Source of the DNA: Pseudomonas syringae
GTDB lineage: Bacteria > Pseudomonadota > Gammaproteobacteria > Pseudomonadales > Pseudomonadaceae
DNA length: 41,739 nt
Direction: 5' to 3'
NCBI RefSeq assembly: GCF_001698815.1
Contig: NZ_LGSI01000052.1
Coordinates: 1 to 41,739, forward strand
The notes under the pieces were generated by a model. It saw nothing but the letters and a program-made list of their open reading frames with translations. It ran no database searches and was not told the origin of the DNA. Positions 15,919-23,609 of the stretch are shown in pieces. Position 1 is the first letter of the stretch, and every line of letters starts with the position of its first letter. Position numbers and translations under genes: made by a program.

Positions 15919-16635
15919 ATGAAGCCGTTTGCATCCCGTTATCTGCTGCTTGCCGCATTTTCCATCCTGTTGGGTGCCTGTCAGAGTGCGCCCACCGTTG
16001 AGGCCCCCGCGCCTGAAACCCCGCCCGACGCGTTCGCGCAGCTGGAGCAGAGCATCACCAGCAATGAGTTGGCGACTGCCGAAGATCAGTTAGGTGCGCT
16101 GCAAACTGCTGCGCCCACCGATATCCGTCTGGAACAGTTCCAGCGGCGTCTGGCCGAGGCTTATTTGAGTCGCAGCCAGATCGTGCTGCAAAAGGGTGAC
16201 GTTAATGCTGCCGCGACGGCGCTGAGCCGCGCTCGTGCGCTGATGCCCAAGGCTCCGGCGCTGACCAGTGGCGTCAACGGCGCCATTGCCCATGCCCGTA
16301 AGGCCGAGCTGGACAAGGCCGAAGCTGATTTGAAAGCAGCCGAAGCCAGGCGCATCGCCAAGCTGATCGATCCGACGGCAGAAAGCACGACCATTGCCTT
16401 GAAAATTGGCGATATGGCGCAACTGCGTCGCCAACTGGATGCCATCGCCGCTGATACTGTCGCGTTCAATTGTGATGTGGTGCTACAAGTGCCGCGCACT
16501 GAAGATTACCCATGGCTGGCCACATTGCTGACCAAGCGGGTGAACAAGATCAATCCGGATTTCGAGCTGGATCTGCGCCGCGTGATCGAGCGCAATGAGA
16601 AGGCCCAGATCGTGCTCAAGCCTGCTCAGTTGTAA
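15919..16635 (+). CDS. lipoprotein of unknown function (PA5502-like)
   Basis: 238 residues. The lipoprotein signal is SILLGACQSA, with the lipidated Cys at about residue 20. The mature part is mostly helical and Ala/Leu/Glu-rich; residues about 40-155 look like tetratricopeptide-type helical hairpins (AQLEQSITSNELATAEDQLGAL and similar). The C-terminal third (DTVAFNCDVVLQVPRTEDY onward) looks like a small alpha/beta domain. I do not recognise a function. It stands between znuB and metN homologues in PAO1 also (from memory), so the linkage is old. It could be transcribed from znuB (37 bp gap). AGGA is immediately before the ATG. Confidence 0.8.
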   Translation: MKPFASRYLLLAAFSILLGACQSAPTVEAPAPETPPDAFAQLEQSITSNELATAEDQLGALQTAAPTDIRLEQFQRRLAEAYLSRSQIVLQKGDVNAAATALSRARALMPKAPALTSGVNGAIAHARKAELDKAEADLKAAEARRIAKLIDPTAESTTIALKIGDMAQLRRQLDAIAADTVAFNCDVVLQVPRTEDYPWLATLLTKRVNKINPDFELDLRRVIERNEKAQIVLKPAQL

Positions 16636-16676
16636 CTTCAAGCCGGAACCGAACTGTACAGTCTGTGTAGGAGGGG

Positions 16677-16769
16677 ACTTGTCCCCGAAGAGGCCAGCCG
16701 AGCACTCCAGTCAGCCAGCCTTCGCTTCATTGCCTGACCCGACGCTTTCCCGGACAAGTCCGGTCCTAC
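16677..16769. repeat. REPIN (GTAGGAGGGGACTTGTCCCC family)
   Basis: A forward arm GTAGGAGGGGACTTGTCCCC (from 16677) and an inverted arm CTTTCCCGGACAAGTCCGGTCCTAC (to 16769) lie in the convergent gap between the lipoprotein gene and katE. Confidence 0.85.
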
Positions 16770-16816
16770 CTGATTTGGGTTGTCTTGCGTTCGCGTGACG
16801 TTTTCACACCGTCTGC

Positions 16817-16883
16817 GTAGGAACGAACTTGTTGGCGAGAGGGCGTAGCTGACACGCCGCCTCGCCAACAAGGTTTGCCCCTC
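16817..16883. repeat. inverted repeat of a fourth, GTTGGCGAG-type REP variant
   Basis: GTAGGAACGAACTTGTTGGCGAG and an inverted CTCGCCAACAAGG arm, with a 12-bp perfect stem (CTTGTTGGCGAG/CTCGCCAACAAG). It begins with the same GTAGGA as the other families but has a different core. It could form a strong hairpin just after the katE stop. Confidence 0.7.
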
Positions 16884-16886
16884 CGC

Positions 16887-19034
16887 TTAAGCTGGAATCG
16901 CCTTGGCCTTAGGCTCGCGAGCCCAGACCCGATGCTGGGCAATCGCATCAAAGAACGTCTTGAACGACGCGCTATCGGCGACTTCCAGCAACCCGGCATC
17001 CAGATCCAGATGCAGCAGTTTCACCAATTCCTTGGCTTCGCCGCTGAACGAGATGGCCTTGAGATGCTTGTAGGCTTCCAGCACATAGTGCAATGCCACG
17101 CCATCGCCACTCAGTGCCTTGACCGAAGCGGCACCGCCCGGAATGAACACCGCGTCGAACGCAACCGAAGGCAGGCCTTCCATTGAAGCGTCCACCGCCA
17201 GCGTCGCGCCACCAGCCGTCTTTACCGGCGCCGAGGTCGGACCGAGCGCTTTGGAATGAGCGCCTTGCGCCTCCAGCGCGGCTTTCATCGCAGCCACGGC
17301 TTTGTCGTCCACGCCGTCAGCCACCAGAATTGCCACTTTGCGCGACACGATGTCCCCGGAAAGCAGGTTGGCCTGGCTCAGCAATGGCGACTCCTTGATG
17401 GACGTCGACTTGGCGGGCACGGTGCCGGCTTTCGGCGCAGGCAGGCCCAGGTTCGCGGCAACGCGGCTGGCCAATTCCAGATCAATGTTGGCGAGGATTT
17501 CATTTACCTGACGCGCACGAATGTGTTCGCGCTCAACTTTGCCCAACTCGAAGCTATACGCGGCAATGATGTGCTCTTTCTCGTGGTGGCTCATGCTGTT
17601 GAAAAACAGCGTCGCCTGAGAGAAGTGATCGCCGAACGACTCGCTACGCTCGCGCACTTTATGGGCTTCAACGCGCTCGTGATACGTCTCGAAGCCGCCG
17701 TCTACCGGGCCAGCCGGGGTTTCTTTCGGCCAGCCGCCATCAATCGAATTCGGCTCGTAACTCGCACGGCCTTTGTCGATGGTCGTACGGTGCTGCGCAT
17801 CACGTTGACCATTATGGTTAGGCGCAACCGGGCGGTTGATCGGGATTTCGTGGAAGTTCGGCCCGCCCAGGCGGCTGATCTGAGTGTCGGTGTAGGAAAA
17901 CAGGCGACCTTGCAGCAGCGGATCGTTGGAGAAGTCGATGCCGGGCACGATGTGGCCAGGGCAGAATGCGACTTGCTCGGTTTCCGCAAAGAAGTTGTCC
18001 GGGTTGCGATTGAGCACCATTTTGCCCAGCGGCGTTACCGGTACCAGCTCTTCGGGGATGATTTTGGTCGGATCGAGCAGGTCGAAGTCGAACGTGTGCT
18101 CGTCTTCTTCGGCCACGATCTGCACGCCCAGCTCCCATTCAGGGTAATCACCAGTCTCGATGGATTCCCACAGGTCGCGGCGGTGGAAGTCAGTGTCCTT
18201 GCCGGCGAGTTTCTGGGCTTCGTCCCAGACCAGCGAGCAGGTGCCGAACTTGGGTTTCCAGTGGAACTTGACGAAGGTCGACTTACCTTCGGTGTTGATC
18301 ATGCGGAAGGTGTGAATGCCGAAGCCCTGCATGGTGCGCAGGCTTTTCGGGATCGCGCGGTCGGACATGGTCCAGAGCACCATGTGCGCCGATTCCGGCA
18401 CCAGCGAAACGAAATCCCAGAACGTATCGTGGGCGGAACCGCCAGTCGGGATTTCGTTATGCGGCTCAGGCTTCACGGCGTGAACGAAGTCCGGAAACTT
18501 GATCGCGTCCTGGATGAAAAACACCGGCATGTTGTTGCCGACCAGATCGTAGTTGCCTTCGCCGGTATAGAACTTGACCGAGAAACCACGCACGTCACGC
18601 ACGGTATCGCCCGAGCCACGCGGGCCTTGAACGGTAGAGAAACGCACGAACACCGGGGTTTTCTTGCCCGGATCGCGCAGGAATTCAGCCTTGCTCAGCG
18701 CGGAGTGATTTTCATACGTCTGGAAATAACCGTGAGCGCCGGTACCACGGGCGTGGACGATCCGCTCCGGGATGCGCTCGTGGTCAAAGTGGGTGATCTT
18801 CTCGCGCATGATGAAATCTTCAAGCAGCGATGGACCGCGCGCGCCCACTTTCAGCGTGTTCTGGTTATCGGAAACTTTCACGCCCTGATTGGTGCGCAGG
18901 GCCTGGTTGGTGGCGTCGGAGCGAAATTTTTCGAGGCTCTCGAGCTTTTCGTTGGTATTGCCCCGGTCGAGCGTATCGGTGCCGGCCAGGTCACTTTTGG
19001 TGGTGGGTGCAATGGGTGTCTTTTTAGTAGCCAT
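16887..19034 (-). CDS. katE: large-subunit monofunctional catalase HPII (KatE)
   Basis: Haem catalase converting hydrogen peroxide to water and oxygen, in the cytoplasm. It has 715 residues, a clade 2 large-subunit form. The catalase core has distal His94 (RIVHARGTGAHG), Asn at 167-168 (VGNN) and proximal haem ligand Tyr381 (RLFSYTDTQ). The C-terminal 150 residues form the DJ-1/PfpI-like flavodoxin-fold domain (VAILVADGVDD...FIPGGAASV). ATG at 19034 is chosen because GAGGAG lies 11 bases before it; the frame is open 20 codons further upstream but unlike the family. In many bacteria katE is RpoS-controlled; I could not identify its promoter with certainty. Confidence 0.96.
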   Translation of the reverse strand: MATKKTPIAPTTKSDLAGTDTLDRGNTNEKLESLEKFRSDATNQALRTNQGVKVSDNQNTLKVGARGPSLLEDFIMREKITHFDHERIPERIVHARGTGAHGYFQTYENHSALSKAEFLRDPGKKTPVFVRFSTVQGPRGSGDTVRDVRGFSVKFYTGEGNYDLVGNNMPVFFIQDAIKFPDFVHAVKPEPHNEIPTGGSAHDTFWDFVSLVPESAHMVLWTMSDRAIPKSLRTMQGFGIHTFRMINTEGKSTFVKFHWKPKFGTCSLVWDEAQKLAGKDTDFHRRDLWESIETGDYPEWELGVQIVAEEDEHTFDFDLLDPTKIIPEELVPVTPLGKMVLNRNPDNFFAETEQVAFCPGHIVPGIDFSNDPLLQGRLFSYTDTQISRLGGPNFHEIPINRPVAPNHNGQRDAQHRTTIDKGRASYEPNSIDGGWPKETPAGPVDGGFETYHERVEAHKVRERSESFGDHFSQATLFFNSMSHHEKEHIIAAYSFELGKVEREHIRARQVNEILANIDLELASRVAANLGLPAPKAGTVPAKSTSIKESPLLSQANLLSGDIVSRKVAILVADGVDDKAVAAMKAALEAQGAHSKALGPTSAPVKTAGGATLAVDASMEGLPSVAFDAVFIPGGAASVKALSGDGVALHYVLEAYKHLKAISFSGEAKELVKLLHLDLDAGLLEVADSASFKTFFDAIAQHRVWAREPKAKAIPA

Positions 19035-19407
19035 CAGGCAAAAACTCCTCGGTTCAGAACGGCCCGTATGCTCGATTCGGCAGGGCTCAAACAAGCGGAA
19101 TTCCCCCGCACGGTAAAGGGGGAAGTCGCGGTGCTCATTAAGTGACCGGGGAGAAAATCAGCCGTTCCGTGAATTTTTCAATCTTCGGTTGGCCGGTATC
19201 GGGTGGGTCGCGCTCCAACCGGACCGTTTTTTGTGAAACCACTGATCGCCTTATGCCAAAATCGCAGGCCGCTTATGAAATAAATGCTAAATACCTCTTG
19301 GCGGACAGGCTAAAATGCGCGCCCGGCTTATCCAGCCGCTGCGAAGCAGCCCGTGTGCGTCCTGCCACTGCGCTGATTTTTTACCGCGCCCCCACAAGGT
19401 TCGCTAC
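19035..19407. other. divergent intergenic region katE / metN
   Basis: 373 bp without a convincing gene. It holds the katE ribosome site, a hairpin with a T tract (19186-19232, listed separately) and an AT-rich stretch before metN. TAAAAT in CAGGCTAAAATGCG (about 19310) is a candidate metN -10 without an obvious -35. I see no SAM riboswitch signature. Confidence 0.5.
19186..19232 (+). other. candidate hairpin with T tract upstream of metN
   Basis: CGGTTGG (19186-19192) pairs with CCAACCG (19215-19221), and six T follow at 19227-19232. It has the form of a terminator reading toward metN, but no plus-strand gene precedes it. It could end a leader, a short RNA or be chance. Confidence 0.3.
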
Positions 19408-20415
19408 GTGATCGAGTTTCATAACGTCCACAAAACCTATCGGGTGGCAGGCAAGGAAATTCCGGCCCTGCACCCCACCAGCCTGCGCGTCGAAGACGGC
19501 CAGGTGTTCGGCCTCATCGGCCATTCCGGCGCCGGCAAAAGCACCTTGCTGCGCCTGATCAATCGCCTGGAAACCCCGAGCGGCGGGCAGATCATTGTCG
19601 ACGACGAAGATGTCACGGCACTGGACGCCAACGGCTTGCGGCGCTTCCGCCAGCAGGTCGGGATGATCTTCCAGCACTTCAACTTGCTGGCGTCCAAGAC
19701 CGTGGCCGACAACGTTGCCATGCCGCTGACGCTGGCGGGCGACATGTCCCGCAAACAGATCGACCAGCGCGTCGCGGAATTGCTGGAGCGCGTGGGCTTG
19801 TCCGATCACGCGAAGAAGTATCCGTCGCAGCTGTCCGGCGGTCAGAAACAGCGCGTCGGCATCGCCCGCGCCCTGGCCACCAAGCCGAAAATCCTGCTCT
19901 GCGATGAAGCCACCAGCGCGCTGGACCCGCAGACCACGGCGTCGGTCCTGCAATTGCTGGCCGAGATCAATCGCGAGTTGAAGCTGACCATCGTGTTGAT
20001 CACCCACGAGATGGACGTGATTCGTCGTGTCTGCGATCACGTGGCGGTGATGGATGCCGGTGTGATTGTCGAGCAGGGCACCGTGGCGGACGTGTTCCTG
20101 CATCCGCAGCACGCGACCACCAAACGCTTTGTTCAGGAACACGAGCAGATCGACGAAAGCGAACAGCGCGATGACTTCGCCCATGTCGAAGGCCGCATCG
20201 TGCGCCTGACGTTCCAGGGCCAGGCCACTTACGCACCGCTGCTGGGCACTGTCGCCCGGGAAACCGGCGTCGACTACAGCATCCTCGCCGGTCGTATCGA
20301 CCGCATCAAAGACACCCCTTACGGGCAACTGACGCTGGCCATCACCGGCGGCGACATGGACGCCGCGTTCGCGCGCTTCACCGCTGCGGATGTCGACATG
20401 GAGGTGCTGCGCTGA
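19408..20415 (+). CDS. metN: methionine ABC transporter ATPase MetN
   Basis: ATP-binding subunit of the D/L-methionine importer, 335 residues from a GTG start at 19408 (Val/Met-Ile-Glu-Phe-His-Asn). The frame is open 31 codons upstream, but the family begins here. It has Walker A GHSGAGKST, signature LSGGQKQR, Walker B ILLCDEATSALD and the switch LITHEMD. The C-terminal 90 residues (FAHVEGRIVRLTFQGQ...) form the NIL regulatory domain, which binds methionine and gives trans-inhibition in characterised homologues. One-base overlap with metI (TGATG). Confidence 0.96.
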   Translation: MIEFHNVHKTYRVAGKEIPALHPTSLRVEDGQVFGLIGHSGAGKSTLLRLINRLETPSGGQIIVDDEDVTALDANGLRRFRQQVGMIFQHFNLLASKTVADNVAMPLTLAGDMSRKQIDQRVAELLERVGLSDHAKKYPSQLSGGQKQRVGIARALATKPKILLCDEATSALDPQTTASVLQLLAEINRELKLTIVLITHEMDVIRRVCDHVAVMDAGVIVEQGTVADVFLHPQHATTKRFVQEHEQIDESEQRDDFAHVEGRIVRLTFQGQATYAPLLGTVARETGVDYSILAGRIDRIKDTPYGQLTLAITGGDMDAAFARFTAADVDMEVLR

Positions 20416-21089
20416 TGCAAGCTTTCATCGAACTGTTTTCCAACGTCGACTGGCAGGAAATCTGGATCGCCACCGGCGATACCCTGAACATGCTGGTGGT
20501 TTCGCTGGGCTTCACGGTGCTGTTCGGCCTGCCGCTGGGCGTGCTGCTGTTCCTCACTTCGCCGCGCCAGTTGCTGGAAAACAAGCCGCTATATTCGGTG
20601 CTGTCGATCGTGGTCAACCTGCTGCGCGCCTTGCCGTTCATCATTTTGCTGATTGTGATGATGCCGCTGACGCAGATCATCACCGGCACTTCACTGGGGA
20701 TCCTCGGCACCTTGCCGCCGCTGATCGCCGGGGCCACGCCGTTCTTCGCGCGATTGGTCGAAACAGCGCTGCGTGAAGTCGACAAAGGCATCATCGAAGC
20801 GACCCAGGCCATGGGCGCCACGACGCGGCAGATCATCGTCAAGGCGCTGCTGCCGGAAGCGCGCCCCGGCATTCTTGCGGCGATTACTGTGACCGCGATT
20901 GCGCTGGTGTCGTTTACTGCAATGGCCGGTGCCGTCGGCGCTGGCGGCCTGGGTGATCTGGCGATTCGCTACGGCTACCAGCGTTTCCAGAACGATGTGA
21001 TGTTCGTGACGGTCGTATTGCTGTTGGTGCTGGTGCAGATCCTGCAAACCATCGGCGACAAACTGGTCGCGCACTACACGCACCGATAA
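20415..21089 (+). CDS. metI: methionine ABC transporter permease MetI
   Basis: Inner-membrane permease of 224 residues with about five membrane segments and the BPD_transp_1 coupling region EATQAMGATTRQIIVKALLPEARPGI (EAA motif), which contacts MetN. Its start overlaps the metN stop by one base. It ends 65 bp before metQ, with two RNA hairpins between. Confidence 0.96.
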   Translation: MQAFIELFSNVDWQEIWIATGDTLNMLVVSLGFTVLFGLPLGVLLFLTSPRQLLENKPLYSVLSIVVNLLRALPFIILLIVMMPLTQIITGTSLGILGTLPPLIAGATPFFARLVETALREVDKGIIEATQAMGATTRQIIVKALLPEARPGILAAITVTAIALVSFTAMAGAVGAGGLGDLAIRYGYQRFQNDVMFVTVVLLLVLVQILQTIGDKLVAHYTHR

Positions 21090-21097
21090 TTGAATTG

Positions 21098-21137
21098 GCT
21101 GGTGATGAACCAGCAAATGCCCGCCACACGGCGGGCA
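21098..21137 (+). promoter_or_regulatory. two intercistronic stem-loops between metI and metQ
   Basis: The first is GCTGGT-GATGA-ACCAGC (21098-21114). The second is a perfect 8-bp GC-rich stem TGCCCGCC-ACAC-GGCGGGCA (21118-21137), which ends 17 bases before the metQ ATG and just before its Shine-Dalgarno. Neither has a T tract, so they are more likely mRNA-processing or stabilising structures than terminators. Confidence 0.65.
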
Positions 21138-21154
21138 CTCAAGGGAGTTGATCC

Positions 21155-21928
21155 ATGAAAAAGCTGTTGGCCGTATTTGCCGCTGTGGCCGCGTTGTCCG
21201 CGCACGCCGATGAAACCCTGACCGTCGCTGCCAGCGCCGTGCCCCACGCCGAGATTCTCGAGTTCGTGAAACCGACGCTGGCCAAAGAAGGCGTGGACCT
21301 GCAGATCAAGGTCTTCAACGATTACGTGCAGCCGAACCTGCAGGTGGCGGAAAAGCGCATGGACGCCAACTTCTTCCAGCACCAGCCGTATCTGGATGAG
21401 TTCAACAAAGGCAAGGGCACTGATCTGGTCAGTGTCGGCAAGGTTCACGTCGAACCGTTCGGCGCGTACTCGGACAAGCTCAAATCCCTGGCCGAGCTGC
21501 CGGATGGCGCCAACGTCGCGATTCCTAACGATGCCACCAACGAAGGCCGTGCGCTGCTGCTGCTGGCCAAGGCTGGGCTGATCACCCTGAAGGATCCGGA
21601 CAATATTCTGTCGACCCCTAGAGACGTGCTGCAGAACCCGAAAAACCTCAAGTTCCGCGAACTGGAAGCCGCAACCCTGCCCCGGGTGCTGACTCAGGTT
21701 GACCTGGCGTTGATCAACACCAACTTTGCGCTGGCGGCCAAGCTTGATCCAACCAAGGATGCGCTGATCATTGAAGGTGCCGAATCGCCTTACGCCAACA
21801 TCCTGGTAACCCGCACCGAGAACAAGGACGCCGACGCAGTCAAAAAACTCGTCGCCGCCTTGCAGAGCCCGGAAGTGAAAGCGTTCATTCTTGAGAAGTA
21901 CAAAGGCGCTGTGGTTCCAGCGTTTTAA
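21155..21928 (+). CDS. metQ: methionine-binding protein MetQ
   Basis: Periplasmic substrate-binding protein of the NlpA/MetQ family, 257 residues. The signal is MKKLLAVFAAVAALSAHA|DETL, a signal peptidase I site with no lipobox Cys, whereas E. coli MetQ is a lipoprotein. Family sequence is clear: VAASAVPHAEILEFVKP, DANFFQHQPYLDEFN, IPNDATNEGRALLLLAKAGLI and INTNFA. AAGGGAG lies eight bases before the ATG. The preceding hairpins may raise its expression over metNI. Confidence 0.95.
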   Translation: MKKLLAVFAAVAALSAHADETLTVAASAVPHAEILEFVKPTLAKEGVDLQIKVFNDYVQPNLQVAEKRMDANFFQHQPYLDEFNKGKGTDLVSVGKVHVEPFGAYSDKLKSLAELPDGANVAIPNDATNEGRALLLLAKAGLITLKDPDNILSTPRDVLQNPKNLKFRELEAATLPRVLTQVDLALINTNFALAAKLDPTKDALIIEGAESPYANILVTRTENKDADAVKKLVAALQSPEVKAFILEKYKGAVVPAF

Positions 21929-21951
21929 TCTGAAACCAGCGAGCCCGCAGC

Positions 21952-22062
21952 GTAGGACCGGCTTTAGCCGGGAGGACATTATTCGGCACTGCGCATTGAT
22001 TCAGCCTGATGCGGTGTTCGGAGCATAATCCTCGCGCCCCTCGCGGCTAAAGCCGCTCCTAC
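21952..22062. repeat. REPIN (GTAGGACCGGCTTTAGCCGG family)
   Basis: A forward arm GTAGGACCGGCTTTAGCCGG (from 21952) and an inverted arm CTCGCGGCTAAAGCCGCTCC followed by TACG lie in the convergent gap between metQ and sco. The arms have different core bases (CCGG versus GCGG). Confidence 0.88.
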
Positions 22063-22080
22063 GGGGGCGGGGGCTGGGGG

Positions 22081-22713
22081 TTATTTGCGCTGCAACAACC
22101 CCGGCAATTGCGCCACCAGCTTCTGATTATTCAACGGCGCACGAATGAACCCGCGTTGCGTGCCGTCCGGGCCGAGCAGGGCCAGGTTGCCGCTGTGGTC
22201 CACGGTGTAGTTCGGTTTGCTGGTGTCGGCGGGTATGAACGGGATGCTCACCGCGTTGGCCAGCTTCTGGATGTCCGCAACGGACGCCGTCAGGCCAATG
22301 AACTCCTTGTCGAAATACCCCAGGTATTGCTTGAGCTGCGCCGGCGTGTCGCGGTTCGGATCGACGCTGATCAGCACCACGCGCAGGTTCGCCAGGACGT
22401 CCTTGGGCAGCTCGCTCTTGATCTGCCGCAGCTGGGCGAGGGTGGTCGGGCAAATGTCCGGGCAGAAGGTGTAACCGAAAAACAGCACCGTCCACTTGTC
22501 TTTCAGCTCGCTGACTACCACTGGCTGGCCATCTTGATTGGTCATCTTCAGGTCGGGCAGGCTGCGGCTTTGCGGCAGCAGGATGACCCCGGCGTCGATC
22601 AACGCAGTCTGTTCGCCCTGGCCTTTACCCGACAGCACGCGGTTGACGGTCAGGCCGAGAATCAAGGCAACGATGGCGGCGAGGATAAAAACGGTCTTCT
22701 GGGTTCGAGTCAT
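22081..22713 (-). CDS. sco: Sco1/SenC copper chaperone for cytochrome oxidase
   Basis: 210 residues: one N-terminal membrane anchor (TVFILAAIVALILGLTVNRVL) and a periplasmic thioredoxin-like domain that delivers copper to the CuA site of CoxB. Copper ligands are the CxxxC in FGYTFCPDICPTTL and a His in VDHSGNLALLGPDG. I place the start at the ATG at 22713, overlapping the cyoE stop by 4 bp; a longer open frame upstream is only the cyoE shadow. It is the last gene of the haem A/assembly run. Confidence 0.93.
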   Translation of the reverse strand: MTRTQKTVFILAAIVALILGLTVNRVLSGKGQGEQTALIDAGVILLPQSRSLPDLKMTNQDGQPVVVSELKDKWTVLFFGYTFCPDICPTTLAQLRQIKSELPKDVLANLRVVLISVDPNRDTPAQLKQYLGYFDKEFIGLTASVADIQKLANAVSIPFIPADTSKPNYTVDHSGNLALLGPDGTQRGFIRAPLNNQKLVAQLPGLLQRK

Positions 22714-23609
22714 AGGGTCAACAGTAAGTAGTGGTCTACGAGCAGCGCGATGAACAGCAGGAACAAGTAGTAGATAGAGTACTTGAAGGTATTCATCGCC
22801 GCGTGCGGCCGAGCGCCACGGTACAACACCCAGGTCCATTGCAGGAAGCGCGCGCCAAGTCCCAGGGCGCAGAGCAGATACAACACGCCGCTCATCTGGA
22901 TCACATACGGCAACAGGCTGACCGCCAGCAAGATCAGCGTGTAAAACACGATATGCACTTTGGTGTAGTGCTCGCCATGGGTGACCGGCAGCATCGGGAT
23001 GTCGGCCTTGGCGTATTCCTCCTTGCGATGAATTGCCAGCGCCCAGAAATGCGGTGGCGTCCAGGCGAAGATAATCAGCATCAGCAACAACGGTTCGGCG
23101 CTGACGTGTCCGGTGACCGCGACCCAGCCCAGCAGTGGCGGCGCAGCTCCCGCCAGCCCGCCGATAACAATGTTCTGCGGCGTGGCACGCTTGAGAAAAC
23201 CGGTATAGATCACCGCGTAACCCAGCAACGAAGCCAGCGTCAGCCACGCAGTCAGTTGGTTGGTGAAGGTCAGCAGCAGCGCCTGGCCGCTCAACGCCAG
23301 GGTCAGCGCGAACGTCAGTGCGGCGCGTGGAGACACGCGGCCCACGGCAATCGGTCGTTTATGGGTGCGAGCCATCAGCGCGTCGATCCGGCGATCCACC
23401 ACATGGTTGACCACCGCTGCGCCACCGGCACAGCAGGCGATGCCCAGATTGCCAAACACCAGCACCGCCCAGGGCACGCCCGCGCGCGTCGCGAGAAACA
23501 TGCCCACCAGCGAAGTGATCAGCATCAGCACCACGACCTTGGGCTTGGTCAGCTCCAGATAGTCGCGCCAGAGCGCCTGGTTGTGCTGGGCGCGGGTTAG
23601 TGTGGTCAT
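22710..23609 (-). CDS. cyoE: protohaem IX farnesyltransferase (haem O synthase)
   Basis: Integral membrane prenyltransferase of the UbiA family that adds a farnesyl group to haem B, giving haem O. It has 299 residues and about nine membrane segments. The prenyl-diphosphate/Mg site is NHVVDRRIDALMARTHKRP, with a second loop ALAIHRKEEYAKADIPMLP. It couples to ctaA upstream and sco downstream through 4-bp ATGA overlaps. It supplies haem O to CtaA for the aa3-type oxidase, although cyoE/ctaB naming depends on the oxidase served. Confidence 0.95.
   Translation of the reverse strand: MTTLTRAQHNQALWRDYLELTKPKVVVLMLITSLVGMFLATRAGVPWAVLVFGNLGIACCAGGAAVVNHVVDRRIDALMARTHKRPIAVGRVSPRAALTFALTLALSGQALLLTFTNQLTAWLTLASLLGYAVIYTGFLKRATPQNIVIGGLAGAAPPLLGWVAVTGHVSAEPLLLMLIIFAWTPPHFWALAIHRKEEYAKADIPMLPVTHGEHYTKVHIVFYTLILLAVSLLPYVIQMSGVLYLLCALGLGARFLQWTWVLYRGARPHAAMNTFKYSIYYLFLLFIALLVDHYLLLTL

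Noticed and set aside
17256..19145. 629-codon open frame on the plus strand, opposite katE
   Set aside because: It mirrors katE in the complementary frame of GC-rich DNA, has no recognisable protein sequence and no ribosome site; katE has intact catalytic residues.
19035..19407. Possible SAM riboswitch before metN
   Set aside because: I found none of the conserved SAM riboswitch core sequences; only one terminator-like hairpin is present.
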